From NCBI RefSeq assembly GCF_014696225.1, contig NZ_JACJPV010000014.1:1-64000 (forward strand): 64,000 nt of DNA, in the 5' to 3' direction. This DNA is from Anabaena sp. FACHB-1237 (GTDB taxonomy: Bacteria > Cyanobacteriota > Cyanobacteriia > Cyanobacteriales > Nostocaceae). Position numbers and translations under genes: made by a program. Each line of letters starts with the position of its first letter. The stretch's first letter is position 1. The notes beneath the pieces were generated by a model. That model did no database searches and had not been told where the DNA came from. It worked only from the letters and a program-made list of their open reading frames with translations. Shown one piece after another: positions 9,073 to 17,483 of this stretch.

Positions 9073-10728
9073 ATGCCCAAAAAGCCTATAAATAAAGCCT
9101 TTCCAGGATTCGAGACTGAAGAGGAGGATGGGGCGGAAGACAAAAACCTGCTTGTTAATGAAGATTCTCCAGAGTATCTCAAAAAGGTGGAATTGATTGA
9201 TGCCATTCGTCAAGCACCTGACAAGGTAGCTCGTAAGAATGCGATCGCAGATGCAGCGAAAGCTCTGGGGAAAAGCACTAGAACTATTAAGCGCATGATC
9301 GAGAAAGTGGAACAGGTAGGAGTAGCCACTTTAGCTGTTGGACGTAAAGACAAAGGACAATATCGTATTTCTAAGGAGTGGCATGATTTTATTATTAGCC
9401 TTCATCAGTGGGGTAATAGAGAAGGTTCTCGGATCAATCACCATCAGATTTTTGGATATTTAAAAGCCTTGGCTTCACAAGGAGAGAAACTACGAGATAA
9501 GAAACATCATGAGAAATTTAAGGGATATTCTCAAGTAAGGGAAGACCTAATATTAGGTAAACACCCTTCTCATGTCACTGTTTATAAAGTGATCAACTCC
9601 TATTTAGAAGCTAAACATAAAAAAGTTCGTCATCCAGGTTCACCGATAGAAGGGCAAATTCTACAAACAACTGATGGTATTTTAGAAATCACCCACAGTA
9701 ACCAAATTTGGCAAATAGACCATATTAAATTAGATATTTTGTTAGTTGACGAAGAAGACCATACAGTAATTGGTCGTCCATACATCACCTTGGTTATGGA
9801 TAGTTATTCTGGTTGTGTCACAGGTTTTTATCTGGGTTTTGAAGCTGCTGGTTCTCATGAAGTCGGTTTAGCTCTGCGTCATGGAATTTTACCAAAGCAT
9901 TATGGACAAGAGTACGAACTTGAAAAAACATGGGAGATTTGTGGAATACCTGAATATATAATGACAGACCGTGCGAAGGAATTTAAGTCTGAACATTTAA
10001 GACAAATTTCCTTACAGTTAGGTTTTATACGGCGGTTACGTGCTTTCCCATCAGCAGGTGGTTTAATTGAGTCTATTTTTGACAAAATTAATAAAGAAAT
10101 TCTGTCTTTGTATGGTGGATACACTGGATCAAGTATTGAGGAACGTCCTCCTGAAGCTGAAAAAACTGCCTGTCTGACCCTGGATAAACTAGAGAAAATA
10201 TTGGTGAAATATTTTGTAGATCACTATCATTGTGATGATTATCCAAGAGTAAAAAATCAAAAACGTATTGAGCGATGGAAATCTAGTTTTTTACTGGAAG
10301 AACCTGAACTTATTGATGAGCGTGAACTAGATATTTGTTTAATGAAAGTTGCCATACGCAATGTGGAAAAATATGGTTCTGTTAATTTTCAAGGTTGGGT
10401 GTATGAAGGAGATTGTTTATTAGATTATGAAGGTAAGCAAGTTTCTTTAAGATATGATAAGCGAAATATTACCACAGTTTTGGCTTACTCTCACCCTATC
10501 AATGGCGAACCTGGAAAGTTTATTGGTATTATCCAAGCTAAAAATTGCAAACGAGAAAGGATGTCTCTAGCCGAGTTAAATTATACCAAGAAAATATTGC
10601 GTGAATCTGGTAAATACGTGGATAATTCATCTATTTTAAACGAGCGGTTATCTAGATTTGAGGATGTTGAACAAAATCGCAAGGAGAGACGTAGACAACG
10701 TGTCACAAACGAACTTAGCCCATGCTGA
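9073..10728 (+). CDS. tnsB: TnsB-family DDE transposase of a type V-K CAST
   Basis: The RNaseH-fold transposase that recognises the element ends and joins the 3' ends to target DNA. It has 551 residues. N-terminal helix-turn-helix DNA-binding regions lie around 40-90 and 100-190. The integrase core shows the catalytic triad Asp216 (WQIDHIKLDI), Asp299 (IMTDRAKEF) and Glu333 (GGLIESIF). A Mu-type C-terminal beta-barrel (about 425-490) and a basic tail (RKERRRQR) that recruits TnsC in relatives follow. The ATG at 9073 has a GAGGTGAG ribosome site. V-K TnsB proteins are usually a little longer, about 580 residues. All catalytic residues are present, so it may still work, but tnsC and tniQ behind it are broken. 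The end overlaps the tnsC remnant by 29 bp. Confidence 0.9.
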   Translation: MPKKPINKAFPGFETEEEDGAEDKNLLVNEDSPEYLKKVELIDAIRQAPDKVARKNAIADAAKALGKSTRTIKRMIEKVEQVGVATLAVGRKDKGQYRISKEWHDFIISLHQWGNREGSRINHHQIFGYLKALASQGEKLRDKKHHEKFKGYSQVREDLILGKHPSHVTVYKVINSYLEAKHKKVRHPGSPIEGQILQTTDGILEITHSNQIWQIDHIKLDILLVDEEDHTVIGRPYITLVMDSYSGCVTGFYLGFEAAGSHEVGLALRHGILPKHYGQEYELEKTWEICGIPEYIMTDRAKEFKSEHLRQISLQLGFIRRLRAFPSAGGLIESIFDKINKEILSLYGGYTGSSIEERPPEAEKTACLTLDKLEKILVKYFVDHYHCDDYPRVKNQKRIERWKSSFLLEEPELIDERELDICLMKVAIRNVEKYGSVNFQGWVYEGDCLLDYEGKQVSLRYDKRNITTVLAYSHPINGEPGKFIGIIQAKNCKRERMSLAELNYTKKILRESGKYVDNSSILNERLSRFEDVEQNRKERRRQRVTNELSPC

Positions 10729-10878
10729 TCTAGAATTTAAGCAGCAGTCTAATACCAGTTCCCAACTAGTTGAGGAGTTACGGCGATCGCCATCCCATTC
10801 AATAACATCGGCTGAAGTTGAACGGATTGGTACAGCTAACACTTACCTTCCCTTAGACCGCGATACGGAATTGTTTGA
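10700..10878 (+). pseudogene. tnsC: 5' remnant of tnsC
   Basis: From a GTG at 10700, overlapping the end of tnsB in the +1 frame as tnsC does in these operons, about 60 codons are open. They end with AEVERIGTANTYLPLDRDTELFD, which fits the N-terminal linker before the WLDGKR and Walker A region of V-K TnsC proteins. At about 10877 the similarity stops abruptly and the sequence continues as tniQ in another frame. TnsC is the AAA+ regulator that forms filaments on target DNA; the whole ATPase core is lost. The match is by recollection of the family and is moderate; position and frame support it. Confidence 0.6.
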
Positions 10879-11094
10879 CTGTTATGTGCTGCGTGTTATG
10901 CAGAACAGCCATATCATAGATTGGAGTGGCAGTTTCAATCCACTGTGGGGTGCGAGTGCCACAAGCTGCGTTTGCTTTCAGAGTGTCCCTTTTGCAAAGA
11001 GCGTTTTCCTATTCCTGCTTTGTGGGAACAGGGAGAATGCAACAAGTGTCATGCGCCTTTTAGAAGTATGAAAAAGCGACAAAAATCTTACTAA
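10879..11094 (+). pseudogene. tniQ: 3' remnant of tniQ
   Basis: Seventy-one codons ending in TAA at 11094 encode the zinc-binding C-terminus of TniQ: LLCAACYAEQPYHRLEWQF, CECHKLRLLSECPFCKERF, PALWEQGECNKCHAPF and the final MKKRQKSY. The Cys/His spacing and the PALWE block are typical of the short V-K TniQ. A TGA stands directly upstream in this frame, and the N-terminal half is absent. An overlapping frame (10658-11071) looks open for 137 codons but only spans the tnsC piece and then runs out of frame through this tniQ piece. Confidence 0.8.
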
Positions 11095-11350
11095 GTAATG
11101 CTTTAATTAGGTTTTTCTCGCTGTAAGGTATAATGAAGTGCGCTCGCATCTCTGGATGAAGGTAAATCTGTGATTCCTGTGTGGTTAGATATTATTTATC
11201 AGGAGTTACAAAAAAATTAAAAGCTCAAATAAACCGAATTAGTGCATTTACTTGTATATAATAACGATAAGCTATTTAAGTATTTCATATCAGCTTATCT
11301 ACCTGATTGAGAAAGATGAGAAGTAAAGTTAAAAAGGAGTCTTGTTAGTA
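11095..11350. other. Gap in CAST with a short coding relic
   Basis: Codons 11140-11220 on the plus strand read ALASLDEGKSVIPVWLDIIYQEL and stop at TAA. The composition is protein-like but there is no start, so it may be the tail of a lost cargo gene. A TATAAT at about 11129 could be a -10 box. An AGGAG at 11335-11339 serves the next gene. Confidence 0.35.
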
Positions 11351-12874
11351 ATGAGAATTAATAGCTTAGATGATCTAGATAGACTGGAATCTAAAATAGG
11401 TCAGCATCTCAGAAAATTTAAACTAGGGGATATTTTACACTCTTTACATTCTAAACGAGAACAAATAGAGCCTTTTATAATAGCAGAATTAGCTTTATTT
11501 GCTATTAGATATTGCTCGCCAAGCAAGAAGAATATACAACTAAAAAAGAATATACGATCTGAACAATTAACATATTTATGTAAATTAGTTGGGCAATATC
11601 TCAGCACAGATCCTATTGCTTTGGATCAAACCCTAAAGGATGAATTCATTGAGTCTAATCCTATATTTCTGCTTTTCAGAATTGCAAATAAACAATTTCC
11701 ATTTCGAGTTTACCCCTATAGCCAGTTTTCTAGACCAATATTAATATATTATGAAATTCCTGCTGCTTTAAATGTTAATCAAGAAATTCATAAATCTTTT
11801 GACATTATTCAGGAGTTTCAAAATCTTAATGGTGTATCTATTCCTGAGTTTACTAACTTTCTATTTGTACTACTGTCATATTTAAAAGTTTATTCGACTT
11901 TTTCTCTGGATGATATATTACGTCAGGCACGATCAAATGGAATTAATATACCTGACGATAAAGGTATATCTATTATCATGAGCCAATTGGCAGGAGATCA
12001 AAATAAGTTAATTAATCTTTATCGAAAACGGCAAACTAAAGACCGCCGATTTAAAATGTATGATTTAAGTCCTTTTTTTGAGTTGCCTGTAGTTTATCCT
12101 TGTACAAATAGAGGCTTTAACGATTTTGGTAATGATATTATAAGCTCGCCCATTCCTGATTTAATTGCCCAAAGAAACTCCATTGGGATATATTATCAGT
12201 TATTTAATAACTTTAAAACTAAATTTTCTACATACTTTGGTCATGTATTTGCAAAATATGTAGAGACAGTTTTGAAAAATTCTATCACTTCAGAAACGCT
12301 AATTGATATTGACCGTGAACTCGATGAATCTTATAAAGGAAAGAAACCAGATTATGCAATTATTGACGGCAGTTTAGTTATTCTTTTTGAATGTAAGGCA
12401 ATTAAATTCAGAAAAGATGCTAAGACTATGGCTACTGAAGAAGAAATTAATAAGACTCTAAATGATGTCATAGATGGAATACAACAGATAGATGAATTTA
12501 CAAAGAATTGTCAAGCTAACTTGCCAAATCTTCAAAAATTTGATAAATATAAAATTTTTAAGCCAGTATTAATAACTTTTGAAGATTTTTATCTAATTAA
12601 TGATTATTTTTTTCGAGATTATATAAATAAATTTTTGAAAGAAAAAGGAGTTAGTTGCTTTGATTGGCAAATACTTTCAATAGGTGAACTAGAAGAGTTA
12701 CAACCCCATCTATCACAAGGAATTCACTTATCTCAAGTTCTACAAGATTTAGAACAAAAAACATTTAATGATGTACTAGAAGACTTGACTGCAAAAACTC
12801 AAAAAACATATAAAGACTCTTTTCTCTATCCTAAGCAGGAAGAACTATATCAACGTCTTGGTATTCCCGACTAA
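11351..12874 (+). CDS. Uncharacterised cargo protein with a PD-(D/E)XK-like nuclease motif
   Basis: A protein of 507 residues from the ATG at 11351 (AGGAG 11 nt upstream; a TTG at 11342 is less likely). The N-terminal 300 residues are helical and unrecognised. Near residues 335-350 the segment KKPDYAIIDG...VILFECKAIKF has the D-(strand)-E-C-K order of the PD-(D/E)XK nuclease fold, preceded by a helix with GHVFAKYVE. A helical C-terminus follows. This layout, a large helical region plus an ECK nuclease core, is common in anti-phage or restriction proteins, which fits its place among CAST cargo. It is AT-rich like its surroundings. The function is inference; no named defence family is recognised. 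Confidence 0.7.
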   Translation: MRINSLDDLDRLESKIGQHLRKFKLGDILHSLHSKREQIEPFIIAELALFAIRYCSPSKKNIQLKKNIRSEQLTYLCKLVGQYLSTDPIALDQTLKDEFIESNPIFLLFRIANKQFPFRVYPYSQFSRPILIYYEIPAALNVNQEIHKSFDIIQEFQNLNGVSIPEFTNFLFVLLSYLKVYSTFSLDDILRQARSNGINIPDDKGISIIMSQLAGDQNKLINLYRKRQTKDRRFKMYDLSPFFELPVVYPCTNRGFNDFGNDIISSPIPDLIAQRNSIGIYYQLFNNFKTKFSTYFGHVFAKYVETVLKNSITSETLIDIDRELDESYKGKKPDYAIIDGSLVILFECKAIKFRKDAKTMATEEEINKTLNDVIDGIQQIDEFTKNCQANLPNLQKFDKYKIFKPVLITFEDFYLINDYFFRDYINKFLKEKGVSCFDWQILSIGELEELQPHLSQGIHLSQVLQDLEQKTFNDVLEDLTAKTQKTYKDSFLYPKQEELYQRLGIPD

Positions 12875-12946
12875 CAGGAGTAACACCGACAAACGACAAC
12901 AAAATTCTTTTAACATCCATTTTTTAGAAAAAAATCGAAACCTAGT

Positions 12947-14119
12947 ATGAACCCCGAAGACTTTCAAAATACTCCTACAGGTAGATTAGTACAAATAGAA
13001 GAAGGTAAAAATCCTTGTTATGCTTTTGTTCCTAATCCCCTACCACCAATAATTGAACTGGATATAGAAATTTGGCGTACTCTTTCAGATGCAGACCGCG
13101 CTTTAGGTGAACTTGCCGGATTAGGACGTACCATGCCAAATCCTACTTTACTTATACGTCCATTTATTCGTCGTGAAGCTGTTCTTTCTTCACGAATTGA
13201 AGGAACGCAAACAAATATAACTAATCTTTATGCTTATGAAACAGGACAACTCTCACTTCCTGGTGTTGTCCCTCCAGCACCCGAAGGAGATGCACAAGAA
13301 GTATTAAATTATGTGCGTACACTAGAGTACGGATTAGATAGACTTAGTAGCTTACCAATTTGTTTACGTTTTATATGCGAACTTCATGAACGCTTAGTAG
13401 ATGGTGTGCGCGGCAAAAATGCGGCTCCCGGAGAATTTCGTCGTTATCAAAATTACATTGGTCAATCAGGATCTATTATCAACGATGCTCGATTTATTCC
13501 TCCTCCTGTACCCGAAATGCACCAATGCCTAAATGAACTAGAAAAATATTTACATGATAATTGTAATTATCCACCATTGATTCGAATAGGTTTAATTCAT
13601 TATCAGTTTGAGAGCATTCATCCATTTATGGATGGTAATGGACGGATCGGAAGATTACTAATTTCACTACTTTTATTGAACTGGAATTTATTGCCATTAC
13701 CCTTACTTTATCTCAGTGCTTACTTTGAGAGACATAGACAAAAATATTACGACTTTATGTTAGGCATCAGTAAGCATGGTAATTGGCGTGAGTGGCTGAT
13801 ATTTTTTCTACAAGGTGTCACAGAACAGTCAAAAGATGCGGTTATTCGGTCAAAAAAGTTACAAGATTTACAAATTCAATGGAGAAACGAATTAACTCAA
13901 GCCCGTGCCACTGCCTTATTGTTACGTCTTGCAGACAGCTTGTTTGAGTCACCTATTATTACTATTCCCCAAGCTCAGGAAATTCTGGAAGTTACATATC
14001 GATCCGCACAACAAAATGTTGAAAAACTTGTTAACGCTGGTATCTTGTTGCAGGTAAGTGAAGGTTCTTACGGTAAGGTATTTATTGCGCCACAAGTCTT
14101 ACAAGTCATAGAGGAGTAA
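12947..14119 (+). CDS. Fic-family AMPylation protein with built-in inhibition helix
   Basis: A 390-residue class II Fic protein. The active-site loop HPFMDGNGRIGRLL (around 223-236) has the catalytic His and all the conserved residues, so adenylyl transfer is expected. The inhibitory helix motif (S/T)xxxE(G/N) is present as SRIEGT near residue 86 within LSSRIEGTQTN, so the enzyme is autoinhibited until released. An N-terminal Fic-associated domain precedes the core, and a C-terminal winged helix (about 325-385, IPQAQEILEVTYRSAQQNVEKL) suggests DNA binding or autoregulation. It lies 72 bp after the nuclease-like gene on the same strand inside the CAST, so the two may form one cargo module. Confidence 0.9.
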   Translation: MNPEDFQNTPTGRLVQIEEGKNPCYAFVPNPLPPIIELDIEIWRTLSDADRALGELAGLGRTMPNPTLLIRPFIRREAVLSSRIEGTQTNITNLYAYETGQLSLPGVVPPAPEGDAQEVLNYVRTLEYGLDRLSSLPICLRFICELHERLVDGVRGKNAAPGEFRRYQNYIGQSGSIINDARFIPPPVPEMHQCLNELEKYLHDNCNYPPLIRIGLIHYQFESIHPFMDGNGRIGRLLISLLLLNWNLLPLPLLYLSAYFERHRQKYYDFMLGISKHGNWREWLIFFLQGVTEQSKDAVIRSKKLQDLQIQWRNELTQARATALLLRLADSLFESPIITIPQAQEILEVTYRSAQQNVEKLVNAGILLQVSEGSYGKVFIAPQVLQVIEE

Positions 14120-14469
14120 ATATACTTAAATTATACTTTTTGCTTTAAAAATATAATTTTATCAAATAGAATTGTACTTGAATATCAATTCATGGAAAAC
14201 CTTACGGTGGTTACTTTTTACTAGAAAATAGCAAGCGATTATCTACAATAAGCTACGCTAACGTTCTCAATATCCTAAATTTTCTTCTGATGTTATATCA
14301 TTATATCATCTCCCCAAACGTAGTAAAACACCGATGACACCAGGCATCAACCCACAACGCTGGAACTTTAAACCTACGCCCCGCAATTAGGACACTCAGA
14401 CAGCAAACTTAAATATTATGTGTTGTGCGATCGCGCCTATTCATCTAAAAATATCAACAGCAATCGAAC
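14120..14469. other. Gap in CAST cargo between convergent genes
   Basis: About 350 bp between the fic gene (plus) and the hsdR-peptidase fusion (minus). A short plus-strand open stretch ending at about 14387 reads TPGINPQRWNFKPTPRN after an ATG at 14334. It has no ribosome site and looks like a relic. A GCGATCGC site occurs near 14428. Nothing else is recognised. Confidence 0.35.
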
Positions 14470-14904
14470 TCAATAACTACTCAAGGGAGAACGGTTCAAC
14501 TCATCCTTATATAATTTCCAATTGGGCATAAATTTATTCATCAAAGCCTCAAAGCGATCGCCATGATTCCTTTCTAGGAGGTGTACAATCTCATGTACCA
14601 CTACATACTCTAAACATTGCTGATCCTTCTTCGCTAATTCGAGATTTAGCCAGATGCGTTTGGCTTCTATATTGCAAGTACCCCATTTGGTTTTCATCAG
14701 TTTTACCCCCCATTCGTTGACGGTAACGCCTATGTTCTTTTCCCACTTAGCGATCAATCGGGGAATTTCCTGTTTTAGCTGCTGTCTATACCAAGACATC
14801 AGTCGGTGTTGCCAATTTCCCAAATAGCGGTAATTTAGCTGGTGCTGGAATAACTGCACCACACGGTTTTGGGTTTGACGTTCTTTTGCACCGACTTGAC
14901 TCAT
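14470..14904 (-). pseudogene. Deletion fusion: HsdR N-terminus joined to YgjP-type metallopeptidase C-terminus
   Basis: An open frame of 144 codons. Residues 1-32 (VGAKERQTQNRVVQLFQ, then YRYLGNW) are the N-terminus of type I restriction HsdR subunits. From about residue 33 it changes to a YgjP/DUF45 metallopeptidase: LMSWYRQQLKQEIP, KLMKTKWGTCN, and the zinc site HEIVHLLERNHGDRF with HExxH and the further His. In many bacteria this peptidase gene follows hsdR in the operon. A deletion of most of hsdR plus the peptidase's N-terminus, in frame, explains the structure. The fusion might be translated and could keep the zinc site, but it has no HsdR motor or nuclease. Confidence 0.75.
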
Positions 14905-15201
14905 TATATTACCCTCATTGTCAGAATCACCGATTAATACGGATTAATGGATTACACGGATGGAATGGTGTAAATGGTGGAGTGGATGGGTTAGGGATCG
15001 GGTTTTGGGCTGTGTAGGTTTTTTGATGTGATCTTTTACCTGTAGGTATCAGGCTAAGATTTATCCTATGTATTACGTTTATTTATACATAAAAATCCAA
15101 GTAATAACATTTTACATATTTATTTCTGTGTAATCCTTTAATCTGTCTAATCTGTGATTCTGACGTTGATTAAGAATTGTTAACTAATCTCGTTTTTCCG
15201 G

Positions 15202-15429
15202 TTAATCAATAATTTCCTCATATTGATTGGTGTCGTCTGCTTGAGATTGTTTTATCTCTGCTAATACATCTGTTAAAGTTTTTTCATCTAGCCATTGATG
15301 ACGTTCTTTGGTATAGTCTCCCTTGCCGGGATGGAAATATTGAATAAATCGAATGGTATCGGCAACTCCCAGAGAGTTAATTAGGGCATCGTAGCCTTGT
15401 TTGATAATTTCATTTTGAGTTTTCATCAT
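15202..15429 (-). CDS. Small protein downstream of a PIN gene
   Basis: A 75-residue protein (start MMKTQNEIIKQGYDALINSLG) with a helical, acidic C-terminus (QSQADDTNQYEEIID). It begins inside the last 20 bp of the PIN-domain gene, so the two are translationally coupled. The set could be a toxin-antitoxin module. The order toxin first and partner second is less common, and I do not recognise an antitoxin DNA-binding fold. The LINSLGVADTIRFIQYF core recurs in small proteins near restriction operons and PIN genes by general experience. Function unknown. Confidence 0.6.
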   Translation of the reverse strand: MMKTQNEIIKQGYDALINSLGVADTIRFIQYFHPGKGDYTKERHQWLDEKTLTDVLAEIKQSQADDTNQYEEIID

Positions 15430-15895
15430 TATTTTCCTCTGCTTGTGTTACTTCTGCCAGCCATTGCACAGGGTTGTTAATTTTGATATTAATTAATTGA
15501 GAATTTGTTTTTGCTTTTTTAATGAGTCTGTCGTCTGTAGTGAGAAATACATCTGCTTGACTTCTTTCTGCACTGGCGATGTGAGTAGCATCATAACTGG
15601 AGAATCCTAATTTTTGGAGTTGGGTAGCTCTGTTTTCAATAAAAGGGCTACTAATAACTTTAATTTTAGCAATGGAGAGTAATTTTTTAACATTTTCTAG
15701 TCTTTCTAAGTCGGGGGTTTGGTTTGATTCGGCGATTAAAGCACTGCTGTTAATTAGTTTCCAAGTCCCTGATTGACACTGACTCAGAATTGTTATTACT
15801 GCCTGTGCTTCTAGGTAAATACGTGGTTGGGTTGGATCGTCAAATGGACGGTTTAAACAACAAACATCAAGATATATTTTATACTGATTTGTCAT
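15410..15895 (-). CDS. PIN-domain protein (probable VapC-like ribonuclease)
   Basis: A 161-residue PIN-fold protein. Acidic residues expected for the metal site are visible: Asp10 in IYLDVCCLNRPFDD, Glu53 in ALIAESNQT, Asp104 in GFSSYDATHIASAE, and DVFLTTDDRLIKKA near 115-128. PIN proteins cleave RNA and commonly act as toxins. The YLDVCCLNRPFDDP opening is a distinct cyanobacterial subgroup often found without a classical antitoxin. It is placed between hsdS and the hsdR remnant and overlaps the following small gene by 20 bp, so it was part of the restriction operon carried by the transposon. Confidence 0.85.
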   Translation of the reverse strand: MTNQYKIYLDVCCLNRPFDDPTQPRIYLEAQAVITILSQCQSGTWKLINSSALIAESNQTPDLERLENVKKLLSIAKIKVISSPFIENRATQLQKLGFSSYDATHIASAERSQADVFLTTDDRLIKKAKTNSQLINIKINNPVQWLAEVTQAEENNDENSK

Positions 15896-15903
15896 AGGGT
15901 TTA

Positions 15904-16578
15904 TTAATCTAAATTATATTTTAGGCGAGTTTTTCCAGTAAGAAGTTCTTGCATCATCCCCTGTTTTATGGCTTTGTATTTATCGCGCTTTTTTTCTAAG
16001 GCTTCAATTTCTGCCTCTATGTCACTGAGAACTTGGGCGATCGCTTTTTGTTCTGTAAGAGGAGGACAAGGTATTTTGAACTGACTAATTCCCTTTACTG
16101 TTAATTGAGGTTGTGCGCTTCCAAATACAATTCTGTCAATCTGATTTTGTACAATATCTGATTTTAAAATGCCATATAGATAAGAAGTATCTAAATATTT
16201 AGATTCATTTCTTAAAATGACCATTCCTGAATTTATGCGAACATGATTAAAACCAACCGAATCATCAAAAAATGCAATATTGCCTACAGTTCCTCTTGTC
16301 GTTAAAACCACATCATTTCTAATTAGCTTACCATTTCCTAAAAGCCTATCTTTTTCTTGTGTAATAAACATACATTCCAAAAATTTAAACCCTTCTTTTG
16401 TTACATTTTTAGCACTTAAAAATAAGCAGTACCCATTCTCAAAAAGTTCATTATTACTTGGGTAATTAGCTCCTCTATCTCCATTTATTACTTTACCTAT
16501 TTCTTCAAAATTTTTTACCTCCCAATCATCAGGAATAATCCCCACCTCAGTCTGTTTATAGCCTTCTTGTATTTTCAT
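15904..16578 (-). CDS. hsdS: Half-length type I restriction specificity subunit (HsdS)
   Basis: A 224-residue protein with a complete HsdS N-terminus (YKQTEVGIIPDDWEV), one target-recognition domain and the central/C-terminal coiled coil EQKAIAQVLSDIEAEIEALEKKRDKYKAIKQGMM. Normal HsdS has two recognition domains and about 400 residues, so this copy has one. Half-size subunits can dimerise and read palindromic sites in some systems, so it need not be dead. The ATG at 16578 is favoured over a GTG at 16590 because hsdM ends at 16584. The partners HsdM and HsdR are broken, so restriction by this locus is not expected. Confidence 0.85.
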   Translation of the reverse strand: MKIQEGYKQTEVGIIPDDWEVKNFEEIGKVINGDRGANYPSNNELFENGYCLFLSAKNVTKEGFKFLECMFITQEKDRLLGNGKLIRNDVVLTTRGTVGNIAFFDDSVGFNHVRINSGMVILRNESKYLDTSYLYGILKSDIVQNQIDRIVFGSAQPQLTVKGISQFKIPCPPLTEQKAIAQVLSDIEAEIEALEKKRDKYKAIKQGMMQELLTGKTRLKYNLD

Positions 16579-16583
16579 GCTTA

Positions 16584-16730
16584 TTACCACACTATCCCCA
16601 TTTTCTGAAGATGTCCTTCAACCTTAGCCGTCAACTTATCCACCCTACTTGTCAACTCTGGTAAAGGTGTATCATACCGTTGTTCTGCTAACTCCTTAAT
16701 TCTTTGCGTCAACCGTTGCGAAATCCGATC
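16584..16730 (-). pseudogene. hsdM: C-terminal remnant of HsdM methyltransferase
   Basis: The last 48 codons of a type I modification subunit are readable (DRISQRLTQRIKELAEQRY, TPLPELTSRVDKLTAK, EGHLQKMGIVW, stop at 16584). They sit 5 bp ahead of hsdS, as in intact operons. Upstream the frame is closed by a TAG at 16731 and nothing of the methyltransferase core remains. In another frame 16735-16790 reads KIRDIDNPRTTKIQDFD, which may be another scrap. The loss continues into the tracrRNA region, so one deletion may have removed hsdM, cas12k and the tracrRNA 5' part. Confidence 0.65.
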
Positions 16731-16788
16731 CTATCGAAGTCCTGAATTTTGGTTGTACGAGGATTATCAATATCTCTTATTTTACTAC

Positions 16789-16855
16789 AAAAGTAAGGGA
16801 ACGGGTATACCGTCATGGTGGCTACTGAACTACCACCCCCTAATTTTTATTTTTG
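16789..16855 (+). ncRNA. 3' remnant of the CAST tracrRNA
   Basis: The segment AAGTAAGGGAACGGG, then GGTATACCGTCATGG and GTGGCTACTGAACTACC, followed by CCCCCTAATTTTTATTTT, has the order and sequence feel of the 3' part of V-K tracrRNAs, including the GTGGCTACTGAA block just before the anti-repeat. The first 150 or so nucleotides expected upstream are missing: the region directly left of it is restriction-operon debris. A functional guide scaffold is therefore unlikely. Identification rests on memory of published V-K tracrRNAs and on position before the repeat. Confidence 0.6.
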
Positions 16856-17040
16856 GCAAATCAAAGTGGGGTCAAAAACCTTGGGGATCTGCCAAATCTT
16901 TTAAAACCTTATCCTAACTGACTTTCAAGATTTTGAAGGCGATTCTAATATCGCTTTTTGGTGCTGGAAAACAAGTTTTGAAGTACATCTGCCAAAATTG
17001 CCTGTAGAAACCAGTAGAGATAAGCATTTTGATGGGAGCG

Positions 17041-17152
17041 GTTTCAACCGTCCTATCTATAGGTGGTGGGTTGAAAGAAAATAAAAGGCTTGTGTCTTTT
17101 TATGGTAGGATAACTGATTAGGGTGGTTATGAAAGGAGTGCTGCGATCGCAC
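17041..17152 (+). CRISPR. Minimal V-K array: one 37-nt repeat, a spacer, a half-repeat and a homing spacer
   Basis: The full repeat spans 17041-17077, starting GTTTCAACCGTCC and ending GGTGGGTTGAAAG, the terminal sequences shared by V-K CAST repeats. A 42-nt spacer (17078-17119) follows, then a degenerate 3' half-repeat at 17120-17135 (AGGGTGGTTATGAAAG), then the homing spacer from 17136. In V-K elements a delocalised, degraded repeat-spacer unit after the main array guides insertion to the home tRNA. Only one normal repeat remains, so the array has shrunk. Confidence 0.8.
17136..17152 (+). other. Homing spacer matching the adjacent tRNA-Ala gene
   Basis: Seventeen bases, GAGTGCTGCGATCGCAC, are identical to the tRNA-Ala(CGC) gene on the minus strand at 17570-17586. 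On that strand the protospacer is preceded by GTA (17589-17587), which fits the GTN-type PAM reported for Cas12k. The match covers the 3' side of the D arm and the anticodon arm. Identity stops after 17 nt, which fits the short complementarity known for homing spacers. Note that GCGATCGC inside it is also the genome's commonest 8-mer, but the other 9 matched bases and the position make chance unlikely. Confidence 0.85.
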
Positions 17153-17483
17153 GACAAAATAGTGGTTTTTCCTGGTAAACCAGCTTTGCTGTAGTGAAAG
17201 CTGCACCGGAAAGATGAGGATTTTCTAGTGAAATTCTGGATAAACGACTTTAGGGATATGCCTAAAATCTCATGTAAAATTTTTAGGTAATGCGAGTTTG
17301 CTTAATGATCTTAATAATTTTTAACCAAATGATCTTACCATTGGTGCATGGTTTGAAGTTAAATTTTACTTGTCTGGTTTTGTCTAGTGTAAATTGTCCA
17401 TCTTTTTTTGGACAAAAATTCTTTAAAACTGGCTCAATAGCTGAAATCCCTGAAAATGCTTAGCTTGTGTCACTTGTCTCTGG

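Noticed and set aside
9900-10124. Antisense frame inside tnsB
   Set aside because: Shadow of the transposase reading frame with no ribosome site.
10658-11071. A 137-codon open frame looking like a new gene after tnsB
   Set aside because: It is the tnsC remnant followed by the wrong frame of the tniQ remnant; the real tniQ codons are in the next frame.
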